Under the pieces are notes generated by a model. The model saw only the letters and a list, made by a program, of their open reading frames with translations. It did not search any database and was not told where the DNA came from. From Cycas panzhihuaensis (taxonomy: Eukaryota > Cycadophyta): a DNA stretch of 64,000 bases. The stretch is from positions 23,374,001 through 23,438,000 of the forward strand of contig CM041465.1 in assembly GCA_023213395.1 (NCBI GenBank), in the 5' to 3' direction. Position 1 is the stretch's first letter. Each line of letters begins with the position of its first letter. This document shows positions 1 to 11,576 of the stretch, piece by piece. Both the position numbers and the translations under genes were made by a program.

Positions 1-1640
1 CATATCCCCTCCGGCTCCTCCTTGAGCCTCCAAGACTGCACCCACCTCAGAGGGCATCCCTCTCAGCTTAGGTAGTGTCTAGCTCTGCCTACTACTGTCC
101 TGCACATGCCTCGTACTCTTGGGACTCTGCAATCCATATGTCTCTCACCCTTATCAATGGGGTGAATGCTATTGCGTGGTCGCCTACCGATTTGGGCTTA
201 TCACCTGCCTGGATAGGAGGTTGTCCCTCTACGTAGGCCCAGGGAAATATCTCCCAGACTACTACATCCACTAGTCTCTGGATGTCTGCTATACCTGTAA
301 TCTAACATGTCATGTATCAGTACATGTCCATACACGTATCAAATAAAAATTAAACTATATATATCTGGCAATCAAATGATGACAGGAGCTGGATATGTCT
401 CACCTAGTGTGACTGCCAGCTCCTCTACTTAGGCGATTGCCTCTGCCTTAGGCACTCCACCAGCTATAGGTACCTCCTCCTCCTTGGGTACCTCCTTGAC
501 TACCGCCTCAACAACTGGTGTAGATGCCTCTTCGGACCACTTGACGATTTGTAACCGATGAGCCTGTGTCACTGGGTCCCTACCCTCCTCGACAGCTCCT
601 GATGGGCCTACCTCTCTACCTGCAGTCCCTAATGGACCTGCCCCTCTTCCTGTGGTCCCTGATGGACCTACCTCCCTTACAACTCGTGATGGGCTGACCC
701 CATAACTTCCCTTGTCATCTCCTAGGGGCACTCTTATCCCACCTGCCTCATCATAGCTATCCCACCTCACTGCTCTGTATGGGTCTGCTATGTAGTTTAT
801 TATGGTGAGGAGGTCTAGCGATGTGGCCTCCACCAAGCGATAGATATGAGCCTGGTCCTCGACCGCTATAAACCTAGTCAGCCACCTGTGTACCATCGGG
901 GCCCACTGTGAGACAGGGTGTGGTCCCCTTATCGACGCCACTACTCCAAAGTGGTCAAAAAACTAGCATTGTAGTAGGGTACTGTATGACAGGCCATCCT
1001 TCCCCGCTAGTTGAATGGCGTCGATCTGTATGATGAGGTTCACCGCTATGAGGGTAGCACAGTCCATCCTCTCTCCTGCCTCGCACTGGCACACCACATC
1101 CATCCAACCACCCGATATATCTCTATAGTTATGCTTCTAGGATATTCAGAATAGAACGCACAATGTGATAAGATTCCTCACCTGAGGAATCCCTGACATC
1201 ACCATTCTCTAGAGAGGTATCCCTTGCCTTTCCCACCTATTTGAGCCTGTGAAAAAAGTAGTAGCCTCCCTGTGTGCCACCTCATTGTTGGGCATCGCTC
1301 CTAGTATCGTTGGCCTCCCTATCGTCGGTACTCCCAATATCCTCCTAATATCTCTTGGTGTCACCGATACATCCCCTACTTGGGGTAGGTGGAAGACATG
1401 TCTCTGCCTATCCCAATGTGATACTATATCCACTAGTAACCTCTGATTTGATGTACACTGGGGTGTCCTCATGACCTTCAGTAGGCCACATCTCGATAAT
1501 ATCTACCTATCCTCCTGTGATATCATCTCTATGAAGCTAAGCATAGCCATACCTATGTTTTCACAATTCTCCACCGCCATCACAACTTGTAAAACACTAT
1601 GAAATATGCCAGATCTTGACCTATGCTCACCCCCCATCAT
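1..1640 (-). pseudogene. Antisense plant mobile domain (PMD) ORF remnant, element 1
   Basis: On the strand opposite to its host element lies a broken protein-coding region. The piece at 1209-1472 (-) encodes SHWDRQRHVFHLP followed by SVTPRDIRRILGVPTIGRP. This matches the start of the plant mobile domain (aminotransferase-like), with its pattern of an aromatic-LP segment, then T-x-x-D-(I/V) and LG-(L/V)-P-x-x-GRP. The piece at 429-941 (-) continues with a helical segment and then a low-complexity tail of GPSG/GPLG repeats and an acidic EVPKEEEVPIAGGVP stretch. The inverted copy at 11577-12740 carries the same order, including the acidic VPIAGGVP tail. PMD genes are known to be shared between plant genes and transposons. 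Stops and frameshifts separate the parts. The PMD assignment rests on motif recognition only. Confidence 0.65.
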
Positions 1641-1832
1641 CTGGACTGTCTCTCAGCCTCATTCAGTCGTGATTTGGGGGCCCTCGGGCCCCTATCTTCA
1701 TTTTTTCAATAGTTTTGCCTTCATACCATGCTAAACTTCGTAGTACCTTAGAGTTTAACTTGGGTCCCGTGACGAGCGTGGACCCACAGTAAAGATCATG
1801 ACACCATGATCTTTGCCATAATGCGAACATCA

Positions 1833-1853
1833 CCCCCCCCAAAAAAGGGGGGG
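1833..1853. repeat. C8-A6-G7 palindrome
   Basis: Eight C, six A and seven G form a strong snap-back palindrome just upstream of the antisense PMD ORF. The equivalent point in element 2 (11202-11219) has C7-T4-G7, so the GC arms are kept while the loop has changed. Confidence 0.8.
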
Positions 1854-2799
1854 TTTCTGCCCAAAAAACCAAAAAAAATTTCAGAGTGAGCCACAGCTAG
1901 GCCCACTAGGACCAAGGCTGTCTAATGCCCCAGTCCCGCCTCTTTTGGGGTCTAGTTTGGACTCCTGGAGATCTTTTTTCACCCATATGGGGCCAAAAAA
2001 ACTATGTAAAATCTACAAAAAGCTATAAACTTCAAATAACAAGATGGGTTGTGGTTTTGAAGATCCACTCATTGGGTCTGGTCGAGTGCTCACCATCTCA
2101 TCTCTACGATCCCAACAGCTGTCCCTTGGCCTTGATCCAATAGTTAGATCTCTCTCCGTGTGTCCTCAAAGTTAGGTGGTGCTCCGCTGCGTAAGGGAAG
2201 GGCTATGGATTCGTTCGAGAGCTCATGAAAATGAATCCCATTTTCATCATTTTTCCTTATATAGGCAGGGGCCCCGATGGGCACTTTCTCTGTTTCCACT
2301 TTTGTGATAGCCTTTGAGATCATCCCTCATCCCCGATCATCTTTGCCTTTTGGCCTTGTCTCCCGTTGTGCTTCTGTAGCCTCTGTTTTGCGCATCCCAT
2401 AAATGCATTTATGGCACCTGTCGATGCATTTTTGCAAGGCCCTTCTATCTTGTTTCGCACGCCACTCCCGTGCATGACTGAGTTTATACTCATTTGGCTC
2501 ATCTCGCTGTCCTAGACATGTTTTTATAGCCCGTTCCAGCCCCTGGTGTCTCCAAAGGGAATACTCCCTCCATTCAGAGTGGTTCTTTGCTCTCTTAAGC
2601 AACCTTTGGCATCCCAGGGTGCCTTTTTGTCGCCCGCTATCAGCCAGTGGTCAGATAGCTTGCTCTTGTCCTTGGGTAGCCTCATTACTATGTCCTCCTA
2701 CCCTTCATGGCCATTTATTGCTTGCCATATGAGCCTCTTTTGCTTCAAATCCTATATTATTATACATTTTCCCTACCAAGACATTTTCTTTTGTCGTCC

Positions 2800-3290
2800 A
2801 TGACTCTCTACATCTTTACCGATGGCAGAAGCTGTGGTAATCCTGGACCTTCTACTGCCACATGGATCCTTCGTGGCCCTTCCAGACATGATTTTCTGCG
2901 TTCCAAAATCTTCCTCCCTAAGGCCACTAATAACGAAGCTGAGTACACAACCATTATCGAAGCCCTCACTGATGCACTCTATTTCCATCTTGGACATATT
3001 GTTCTTCCTTACAACTCCCAGGTAGTGGTGTCTCATCTCACCTAGGTTTACCAAGTGCGATGCCCACGCTTGAGAGCCCTCACCTTGACCACGAGGTCCC
3101 TATTAGCTCATTTTCAGTCTATTGACATCTGACACATCCCTTGGCCTCTCAACGCTAAGGCAGACAGCCTCGTTCGCCTCATCCTTGAGCATCACCTTCC
3201 TTTTCTTGTTGACCACCTTTGAGACTTGCTGAGTTGCCTTGGCACCCAAGTCTTAGGTCATCTTGCATCTTACTTTACGATCCGTTTGTA
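2800..3290 (+). pseudogene. Archaeal-type RNase H (second RNase H), element 1
   Basis: The ATG at 2800 opens a frame beginning MTLYIFTDGRSCGNPGPS, followed by the NNEAEY helix. This is the RVT_3/plant archaeal-type RNase H signature, with the first catalytic Asp in FTDG and the Glu in NNEAEY. Further on, HIPWPLNAKADSL gives the C-terminal catalytic Asp. In-frame stops occur at about 3043 and after the third strand, so the gene is dead. The domain normally degrades the RNA strand of RNA:DNA hybrids during reverse transcription. It lies directly before the LTR and away from the pol RNase H, as in the inverted copy at 9820-10252. The family call is firm from the motifs; activity is excluded by the stops. 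Confidence 0.8.
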
Positions 3291-3629
3291 CCTCTGATAG
3301 CTGGTTACTAATGAGGTTAAACTATGACGACTATCATGTTTGTTCATTTATCCCTTTCTCTTGATATCATCATGTATTTCTTTTACATTCTTATGATGAG
3401 GGTAGCCCCCTCATCCCTCTTAGCTTCTAGTCGATTCTTGGGTGGTGCATATGCAGCCCCTATGTTGTCTCTACCCTTTTCCTCATATCTACGTGTCTCA
3501 CGATGACACTCACTGGCACCCTTGTCTCTTAATTGTTATCATGATTGTTATATATGCATGTGCTACTGACAGTTTTGTTGCTAGCATTCACCATCGCACT
3601 ATGCTTTCAAGCAGCGAGGCTTTGCTGCC
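3291..3629 (+). other. 3' untranslated internal region, element 1
   Basis: T/C-rich sequence between the second RNase H and the polypurine tract. I see no coding signal in it. Its end (about 3590-3629) matches the reverse complement of 9413-9460 in element 2. Confidence 0.5.
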
Positions 3630-3639
3630 AAGGGGGCAG
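3630..3639 (+). other. Polypurine tract, element 1
   Basis: AAGGGGGCAG directly precedes the LTR start at 3640. It corresponds to the purine-rich sequence before the 3' LTR of element 2. It would prime plus-strand DNA synthesis. Confidence 0.55.
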
Positions 3640-6430
3640 TATTTCCTGGCTACCGGGAATGGATACAGATAGGTCAACTTAGGTAAGCATAGGTATGCTT
3701 CTCCCTTTTCACTTTTACTGTTCCTTGGAAAGGTTGACAGAAGTATTACCTCATTGCATGACTGACTGTTTTATTTGTATGATCACCTTATATCCATTTA
3801 CTTGATCATGCTGCTTGTCGTTTTGTGAGCCTATGACAACCTGTGGGACCTACCTTTTCACAAGGTATGCATCTCCTTGGCACTTTACTACCCTCTATGC
3901 CACCTCCATATCATCTTAAGCCTCACTTACCTTGATCCTATGCCCCTATCACAATATTTCTAGGAACTTTAGCCCTTGATACTCTATTTGGTCTAGTTCG
4001 TATGCCTTCCGGACTGTCCCTAGCCACCTGGATAGGAGGGCCAACCCCTCCTAAAGCTTGATATACTTCTTCTAAGGCTCCCAGAACCCTATTTATTGCC
4101 ATTCTAGCTTTTTGGTCCTGCACTGCTGTAAACTAAGTGGTACCGTAAAGTTTACCAAGATGCGACTATTGTAACTTATTTTTTTATCTGCCATGATAAT
4201 TCTCACTTTTTTTGTGGAATTACCACATGGCCACTCACCCAACTCAGCCCTATTCACACCCTAAACACTCGGTTAGGGTTGATATGGGTATAAAACCCAA
4301 AACGACCATTATTTTACATCTTTTGGCTCTCTAACTTGACTTTCTACTACTACGTTTCTGCTCCTTCCTCCTCTCCTCCATAGGTGCATCTGCAATCCTA
4401 TGTTTCTAGCTGCTCCAGCTTAGGATCTGCTTGCAACGACTCTCCTCCGTGGTGGGAGGCCCTCCTCCAAGTACTTTCAAGCAAGTTTTTCATGGTTCTC
4501 CTCCAAATACATCTTAGCAAGGGTCTTCTATAACCTTTCCTAGGGAAATCTCCTACAAACCCTGCAGGGCCTCCTCTTTCTCGCTGGTTGGAGGGGTAAA
4601 TATTTCCTAGACTCAACCTAGTAGGTACCTTTGGTCTTATTTTCAGAGTTTTTTGTGTATTCTTTCCATATTAGACTCACTTTCAAGCATATTTTCTTGT
4701 TCTTTCTATGTTTGGCTGTAGTTGAGGTTGCCTTCTTTGGGTTTAGCCTTGTACTCTCAGGTTTTCACCATTTCTCTACCGGTTTTCCTTAAGAAAGTAG
4801 CGGGAGAAGGCTTATAAGGTTGGGTGAAGGGAGTAAGGTAGGATCCGTCCCACTCAGACCTACTGTCCAAGGGCAACCCCCTTCCTATCTTTCTTCTCCT
4901 GCTTCCATGTTTTTCTTAGGTTAGCTAGGAGAGGGTGAAGTCTTGGTCTATACTGGATATCAGTGTGTGCAACACTTGCTGCATTGATCCTAGGCTTGCA
5001 CACCTCTCTTTTGGGCCTTCTTCGTGTCCCTAACATTGCTTGGCATCCCTTAGGATCTTGGGTGAGACTTACGTGACGGATCGTTGTCCATAGTGACTCC
5101 ATTACCTTAGTACCTCTCCAACATCTTGCTCCATACCCTCTCATGTTTGTTGGCTATCCATAAATAATCGTACACCCTTACCTTACTATACCTAAAGGCT
5201 GCATGGAGAACCTTAGCAGAGGTTTTTTCCATCCTGAGGCTTCCCCTTCCCTTTTCCTTACTTGATATGTGTGGCTTACTTGAGGAAAGTTAAGTTGTTT
5301 GCAGTAGTAGTTACTCTAATTTAAATATAATATTTTAAGCATTCACATTACATTTATTTGCATACACATAGCCTTCTTATAGCCCCTTTTTGGAAGGGAG
5401 AAACCCTTACGTGTGCAGGTCTGAAGTAACATCCGCGAAGGGAAAATATATTTGGTTCCTAGTAAGCCTTTACCCTCATCTTTTCTTCCACTTCATTGGT
5501 TTCCCTTATCTTTTCCGTTCTAGTTATCTCTTATAAGGGGAAGGTAAGGAAGCCCCTGTCTTCTGCATCAACCTCGGTCATGCACCAACTGATTGGCAAG
5601 AGGGCATGCGTTGCACACGAACGAGGTCTTTCAGTGACCGCCATGCTTTCTGGGTACGTTTCGTCCCTCTTCCCCATCACCTCTCCTCCTTTGCTTTTTT
5701 TTGTACAAAATCTATTACCTTAATCCAATAGATTATATAAGAGTAAAAAGGGGAAATCAATTAGCTGCTTATATCTCTTACATAAGAATGTTACATGCTT
5801 GATTTCTTTTATAGGAAAAGGCATAATAGGAAATATATTCCTCCCCTATTTTTTTATTCATCCCAAAAATACCCATAGATGCATCTCATCTAGCTTACTT
5901 GCTTACTTGCATGTGGAATGCTTGTACCTCCTTTTGCTTTTCTCTTGTCCTTTACACATTTAGTGAAAGAGAGGGGAAAGGAGAGTTGCTTTTGGTCCAT
6001 CCCTTCACTTTTTCCCCTAGTTGTATTTGTCCAGACCAAATAATCTAGGGAAGCATGCTAACGTTTATCTTAGGCCCTTCGCTCATCCCTTGTCACTTTT
6101 GATTTCCTCTGTCATAGGAAAACCCATTGAGGATTCTTCTTCTTCCCTTCTAGTCATCCAAGGGTGGGGGGACCTTTCTCTCGAGACCATCCAGGCCACC
6201 CCTGCATACATCTTCTCTTTCAGGCTGAAAGCTATTACAAGGTAGTTGGGTGCCATTCGCGGGTCCCGAACTCGTGCTATGGTACACAGATGCCCTGCAT
6301 GGTGTTCCCTTTGTTTATAAATACTCATCCACACCTCAACATCAACTGTTGACCACCATCATACCTATTGAGCATATCAACCATCCTGTAGATACGCATC
6401 TAGAGACATAGGAAGGTTTGCATGACTACC
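3640..6430 (+). repeat. 3' LTR of element 1
   Basis: It begins TATTTCCTGGCTACC; the related LTRs at 9412 and 41354 (reverse strand) begin TGTTTCCTAGCTACC, so the canonical TG has mutated to TA. Homology with those LTRs runs along the whole segment, including the region around 6245-6300 that matches the reverse complement of 6545-6590. The 3' end is blurred: the sequence at about 6420-6430 looks like a decayed LTR end only about 10 bases before the next LTR starts. A TATA box is at 4289. The small ORFs inside are not conserved. Confidence 0.7.
4289..4296 (+). promoter_or_regulatory. TATA box in LTR of element 1
   Basis: TATAAAAC lies in the context GGGTATAAAACCC, about 650 bases into the LTR. 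The two LTRs of element 2 have GGGTATATATCC at the same relative place, so this is the likely core promoter of the family. Confidence 0.55.
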
Positions 6431-6439
6431 TTGTATGCT

Positions 6440-9412
6440 TGTTAGAATCACGTTTACGGGATGGTCACTATACTTAGTAGGAGTTAAGGTGGTCAATGAC
6501 TAATACCAAAATATGAATAAGATCCTACAAGCAGAAGAGAACACTACACAGGGGGTCCATGCGCCAGAGCATGAGTTTGGGACCCACGAATGGTACCTAA
6601 CTTCCTAGGAATAGCTTCCACTTTTCATTTTAAGGGTAAGATGTGCGTAGGGGTATCTAAAGTAAACCCTAGAAGACAAGGTCCTCCTACCCTTAGATGG
6701 CCAGAAGGAGGAGGAAGACCCATGGAAAAAGGGGTTCCCTACAGAAGAAGGATGAGATGCAAGTGCAATGAGCGCAAATGAGAGGGGAATGGGTGCGTGA
6801 TAAGCACAACTGAAGTTCCCTAGGTTGGTTAACTCAAGGTGATTCTATGAAAGAATAAGAGGTGGAGAGTGAAGGCCTAGTTGCTATGAAAGAAAGAGGA
6901 AGAGGGTTCAAGCCTCAATAATGGTGAATAAGTCCATAAATGGTCAGATGTATAGAGTGTGTGGTAAGGGAGTGTGGTATGTTATCACAAAGGAAAAAAA
7001 CAAATGCACAATGCACTCCCTCTCTTTCTTTATCCTTTTATGAAGCAAAGAGATAACCAAAATACATCATGCAAGTCTAAGCATGCACTCTAAAATGATG
7101 CAAGTCTAAAAGGGTGTTTATATTGAAGTAAAAAATGGGGGAAAGAGTGTAATTATTATGGCATTCTCTTTCCTATAAAGTCAACTATGCACCATGCATA
7201 TGCACGAAAGCTAGTTTGTTTCCCTTTTTTCTTTATGTGTCTTAATATTTCAAGGGCATATACTCCAACAACGATAAAGGGGAAAGGGGCATGTCGAAAG
7301 AGGAGGTATGTACCCAGAAAATAGCCCGGTTGAAGGAGGTGCTCTTCTTCTTTGCTCACCATGTAACTGTTCCTGAAGAGGATGTTGCTGAAGTCAATGG
7401 GGGGCTTCCTTACCTTCCCTGTATAAAAAGGAAGCAAAAGGAAGAGGCAAAGGAAAATGGTTGCTATTCGAGAAAAGAAATGATAACAAAGGGGCAAGAC
7501 TTACCCTAATTGAAGTGTTCCTTTCCTCCACGCGTATCACTGCTAAACCTGCAAGCACAAAGTTTTTTCCCTTCCAAGAAGGGGCTGCCAAGATACAAGT
7601 TAATATATGTGCAATGATATAGAATAAATTCTGAAGTTTTTTGCCTTAAGTTAGTTAATCTACTACTCAACCCAACTCTACACTCTCTTAAAGAAAAGAA
7701 ACTATGTATGCCAAGTAAGAAAAGAGGTTAGCCTTAGGAATGCCAACTCTCCTACAAGTGGACCTCCACACAGCCTTGGGATATAAAGTATAATGGTTTT
7801 ATGGCAGCCTATAGGCAGTAAGCAAGAAAAGGAGTGAATGTTGTGTGGTGTGGAAGAGTTGCCTGTGTAGCGAAGATGCTATGGGCAGCAAATCGCCACA
7901 CCAGCCTTGCTAAGGGCCTGGATGGATGTTGAATGATATTTAGGGCTTAAGAGGTGGCCAAAAGGAGAGTGTGTAGACCTAGAACCAATGCAACAAGGGC
8001 TGTGTATGCTGATATTCAGCCCAGGCTTGGTCCCACAAACTCCTAGTTTGCCCAAGAGAAGCACGGACGTAAGAGGGGAAGGATGGGAAGGGGTTTGCCC
8101 TTGAGAAGTAGGCCCAATGGGACAGATCCCACCTTAGCTCCATTTACCTAATCCTTATGGACCCTCTCCTGTAGCTTCCTTAGGAGAAACCAGTAGAGAA
8201 TGGGAGAGATCTTAAGGTAACAAAGCAGAAAAATGGGAAAACACTCTCTTTTGACAGCAGAAAACATAAAAATAAAGAATGGTATACTAATGGATAAGCT
8301 TTAACAGAATAAATTTATGCTAAAATATGAAACAAGAGTGAGAGGTACCTTTTGGGCTGTGTTAGGGGTGGATCTACCCCTGCAAGTAGTCGAAAAAGGC
8401 AGATTTTGCAAGGTTCACAAGGTACCTCACAAGGTGGTGTTGTAGGAGGAACTTGCTTAATGAGAGCTAAGGGGTGAGCCTGGAGATCTCCCTTGAAGAT
8501 GTTAGATGAGGAGTCCTCTACCACATACCAGAGTTGCTACAGGTAGATCCTAGGTTGGGGTGGTAGAAACTCTAGCATTACAGGTATACCTGTGAGAAGG
8601 AAGAAAGAGAGAGTAGAATAGTAGTAGGAGAAATCTTATCGTTGGAGAGCCAAGAGAGGTAAAATGAGGTCCTTTTTTGGATATATACCCATCCTAACCC
8701 TAATCAAGTGATTAGGGTTTGAGTAGGGTTGATTTGTCAACTAATCCACGTGGAAGTTTTGCAAAAAGAGCGAGAATCACCACAGTAGATAAAAAAAATA
8801 ATGTGAGATAGTCGTACTGCAGTAAACTTTGTGATACCATGGTAAATTTCGTGGTACCACTAGGTTTATAGTGGTGCGAAACCAGAATGCCAAAAAATCC
8901 ATGGCAATGGTCCTGGGAGCCCTAAATAGAGATGTGCTAGGTCTAGGAGGGGCTAGCCCTCCTATCCAGGTGGCTAGGGATAGTCCGAGTAACATATAGG
9001 CTAGACCAAATAGGACATCAAGAGTTGGGATTCCCAGAAATGCTATGAAGGAATGCAAGGTAGTAACAACTCTTGGTGAAGTGTTAAGAGTTGCAATACG
9101 TGACCAATGTGTGAGTAAATCACACAAGTTGGGTGAGGCTTGAGGTGACATGGAGGTGGTGCAGAGGGTTGTAGAGCACCATGGGGATGCCTGCCTCGCA
9201 GAGAAGTAGGCCCCATAGGTCATCATAGGCTAGGGATGTGCAAAGTGCTTAAGTAGAAATGTATAATCAATCATATAGATGAGCCAATCAATCATGTAAT
9301 CTAGCCAATACTTCAATTTATAATCTTCAAAGTAGCCGAGATAGGAGAGAGAAGCATACCTACACTTACCTGAGTCGATCTATCCATACCCATTCCTGGT
9401 AGCTAGGAAACA
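6440..9412 (-). repeat. 3' LTR of element 2
   Basis: On the + strand it runs TGTTAGAATCACG ... AGCTAGGAAACA, giving TG/CA ends. It aligns throughout with 38331-41354. The inner edge carries a purine-rich tract (9413-9423), which marks it as the 3' LTR of a - strand element. ORFs inside, such as that at 8777-9226, are not kept between copies. Confidence 0.85.
8681..8690 (-). promoter_or_regulatory. TATA box in 3' LTR of element 2
   Basis: GGGTATATAT on the - strand, at the same relative place as the TATA sequences in the 5' LTR (40621-40632) and in element 1 (4289). In a 3' LTR it would drive transcription outward, into element 1. Confidence 0.45.
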
Positions 9413-9423
9413 TTACCCTCTTA
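9413..9423 (-). other. Polypurine tract, element 2
   Basis: Read on the - strand, TAAGAGGGTAA abuts the TGTTTCC start of the 3' LTR. It is a short purine-rich tract where the plus-strand primer is expected. Confidence 0.5.
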
Positions 9424-9819
9424 GTAGCAGAGCCTCGCCACTCAGAAGCATGGTGCGATGGCAAATGCTGGCAATAACAACTGTCAGTAACATATGTATA
9501 TATATCAATCATAATCATAACAAGAGCCAAGGGTGCCAGTAAGTGTCATGGCAAAACACGTGGATATGAGAATAGAGGTGGAGATAACATAGGGGCTACC
9601 TATACACCACTCGGGAATCAACCAGAAGCTATGACAGATGGGGGGATGCCCCCATCGTGAGAGTGTAAAGAGAAGGTGCAATGATAACAAGATAAAGAGT
9701 GAATGAGTAAACCTAATGGTCGCCATAGTTTAACCTCATTAGTAGCTAACTTTCGAAGGTGTGAACAGATTACAAAGTGAAGAGCAAGATGGCCTGAGAC
9801 TTGGGTGACAGGGCAATTG

Positions 9820-10252
9820 AGCAAGTCTCTCAAAGGTGGTCATCAAGAAGAGGGAGGTGATTCTCAAGGATGAGGTGAACGAGGCTATCCGCCTTAGCAT
9901 TGAGGGCCTGAGGAATGTTTTGAATATCAACAGACTGAAAACAAGCCAATAGGGATCTAGCGGTAGAAGCAAGGGCTCTCAGGCATGGGCATTGTACCTA
10001 GTATACCTAGGTGAGATGACACACTACAACTTAAGAGTCGCGAAGGAGAACAATAGGTCCGTGGTGAAAATGGAGCGCATCGGTGAGGGCTTCAATAATG
10101 ACTGTGTATTCGGCTTCATTATTGGTGGCCTCAAGGAGGAAGACTCCAGAGCATAAGAAATCATGTCTGGAAGGGTCACGAAGAATCCACACGGCAGCGG
10201 AGGGACCAAGATTACTGCAGCTTCCACCGTCGGTGAAGATGAAGAGGGTCAT
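9820..10252 (-). pseudogene. Archaeal-type RNase H (second RNase H), element 2
   Basis: From the ATG at 10252 (-) the frame reads MTLFIFTDGGSCSNLGPS and then the NNEAEY helix, which are the FTDG and NNxAEY hallmarks of archaeal-type RNase H. The C-terminal part, about 9860-9900, has ALNAKADSLVHL with the last catalytic Asp. Frame breaks after about 10031 separate the halves. It is a second RNase H in addition to the gypsy RNase H beside RT at about 15566-16000. It sits at the far 3' end, after integrase and after an antisense ORF, exactly as in element 1, so the position is ancestral to this family. Confidence 0.8.
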
Positions 10253-11201
10253 GGGTGAGAAAATAAAGTATCTCGATGGAAAGAAATGTAATAGAGTCAA
10301 GGGCAAAGAAAAAGGGGCTTGTATGGCTAGCAATGATGGTCACGAAGGGTGGGAGGACCCAACAAAGAGGCTGCTCAAGGGTGGAGCAGTTTATCCCACC
10401 AATGGGAAAGAACAGGCAGCGAAAAGGCCCCTTTAGGGTGCCAAAGGTCGCTTAAGGAAATGGGAATCGATCCCAAATAGAGAGAGCATTCCCTTTGGAG
10501 ACCTTAGAGGTATGAATGGGCTACAAAAACGAGTCCAAGATGGTGAAATAAGCCAAACAAGTATAAACTCAGGCATGCACGGGAATGGCATGCAAAACAA
10601 GATACAATGGCCCTGACAGAAATGCATCGGTAAGGCGTCATGAATGCACTTGAAAGAATGACCAAAATAAGGGCTATGGAGGCGAAAGAGGAAATAGGGC
10701 CAGAAGGCAATGACAATCAGGGATGAGAGATGGCCTCAAGGGTTGTCTCAAAGGCAAAAACAAAGAAAGTGCCTACTGGGACCCTCGCCTATATAAGGAA
10801 ACTCGATGAAAATGGTATTCATTTTCATAGGCTCGTGAACAAATTAGAGCCATTTCTTTTACACAGCAGAGTACCACCTGACTTTGGAGGCACGCAGAGG
10901 AGGATTCGACAGTTGGATCAGATGAGGAGACAACCAGTGAGACCAGAGAAACGAGATGGTGATAGTGAGTTTAGGTCCAGTGAGTGCATCATCTAAACCC
11001 AACACCATCTCATGATTTGAAATTTACTACTCTTTATGATATTTTAGTGTAGTTTTAGGCCTCTTAAATATAAAAAGTGATCGCCCGAAGTCCAAATTGG
11101 ACCTAGAGAGAGGTAGGACTAGGGCATTAGGTAGCCCCGATCCCGGTGAGCCTGAGAGTGGCTCACCTAGGTAAATATTTATTTTTTTCTTAGGTGGGAA
11201 A
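10253..11201. other. Spacer between second RNase H and antisense PMD region, element 2
   Basis: It matches the reverse complement of element 1 at about 1854-2799. No conserved coding frame is evident. The short ORFs on either strand are not shared between the two copies. Confidence 0.45.
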
Positions 11202-11219
11202 CCCCCCCTTTTGGGGGGG
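11202..11219. repeat. C7-T4-G7 palindrome
   Basis: Seven C, four T and seven G. It is the counterpart of the C8-A6-G7 palindrome at 1833-1853 and lies upstream of the antisense PMD ORF. Confidence 0.8.
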
Positions 11220-11576
11220 TGACGTTCGTACCTTGGAAAAGATCGCAGTGCCATGATCTTTGCCATGGGGCCCCAATCACCACAGGACCCAGGACAAACT
11301 CTGTAGTATCACAGAGTTTGGCGTGGTATGAAGGTAGACCAAATGAAAAATAAAGAAGGGACCCTAAGGGCACCCAAATCTTAACTAAATGAAGATGAGG
11401 GAAAATCCAGAGGGCAGAGATGTGAGTATGAGTAGGACTATGACTTGTTTTGGGATGTTTTCTAGGCGATGATCACAATGGACAACCGCAAAAACATAGG
11501 CATAGTGATGTTGAGCTTCATTGAGATGATGTCCCGTGAGGACAGATAGGTTTTGGCTAGGTGTGGCCTACTGAAG

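Larger units (their letters stand above)
1..6430 (+). mobile_element. Tat-like Ty3/gypsy retrotransposon, 3' part only (element 1)
   Basis: This is the 3' end of an LTR retrotransposon read on the + strand and cut by the window start. It consists of an antisense plant-mobile-domain ORF, an archaeal-type RNase H, a polypurine tract at 3630-3639 and a ~2.8 kb LTR. The same blocks occur in the same order, inverted, at 6440-13400, where they belong to a fuller element with gag and pol; that assigns this copy to the same family. A second RNase H and a long 3' region are known from the Tat lineage of Ty3/gypsy. All ORFs are interrupted, so it is a relic. Gag-pol would lie to the left, outside the window. 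Confidence 0.8.

Noticed and set aside
8777-9226. 149-codon frame in the 3' LTR of element 2
   Set aside because: The equivalent in the 5' LTR (40791-41000) is interrupted; LTR sequence, no domain.
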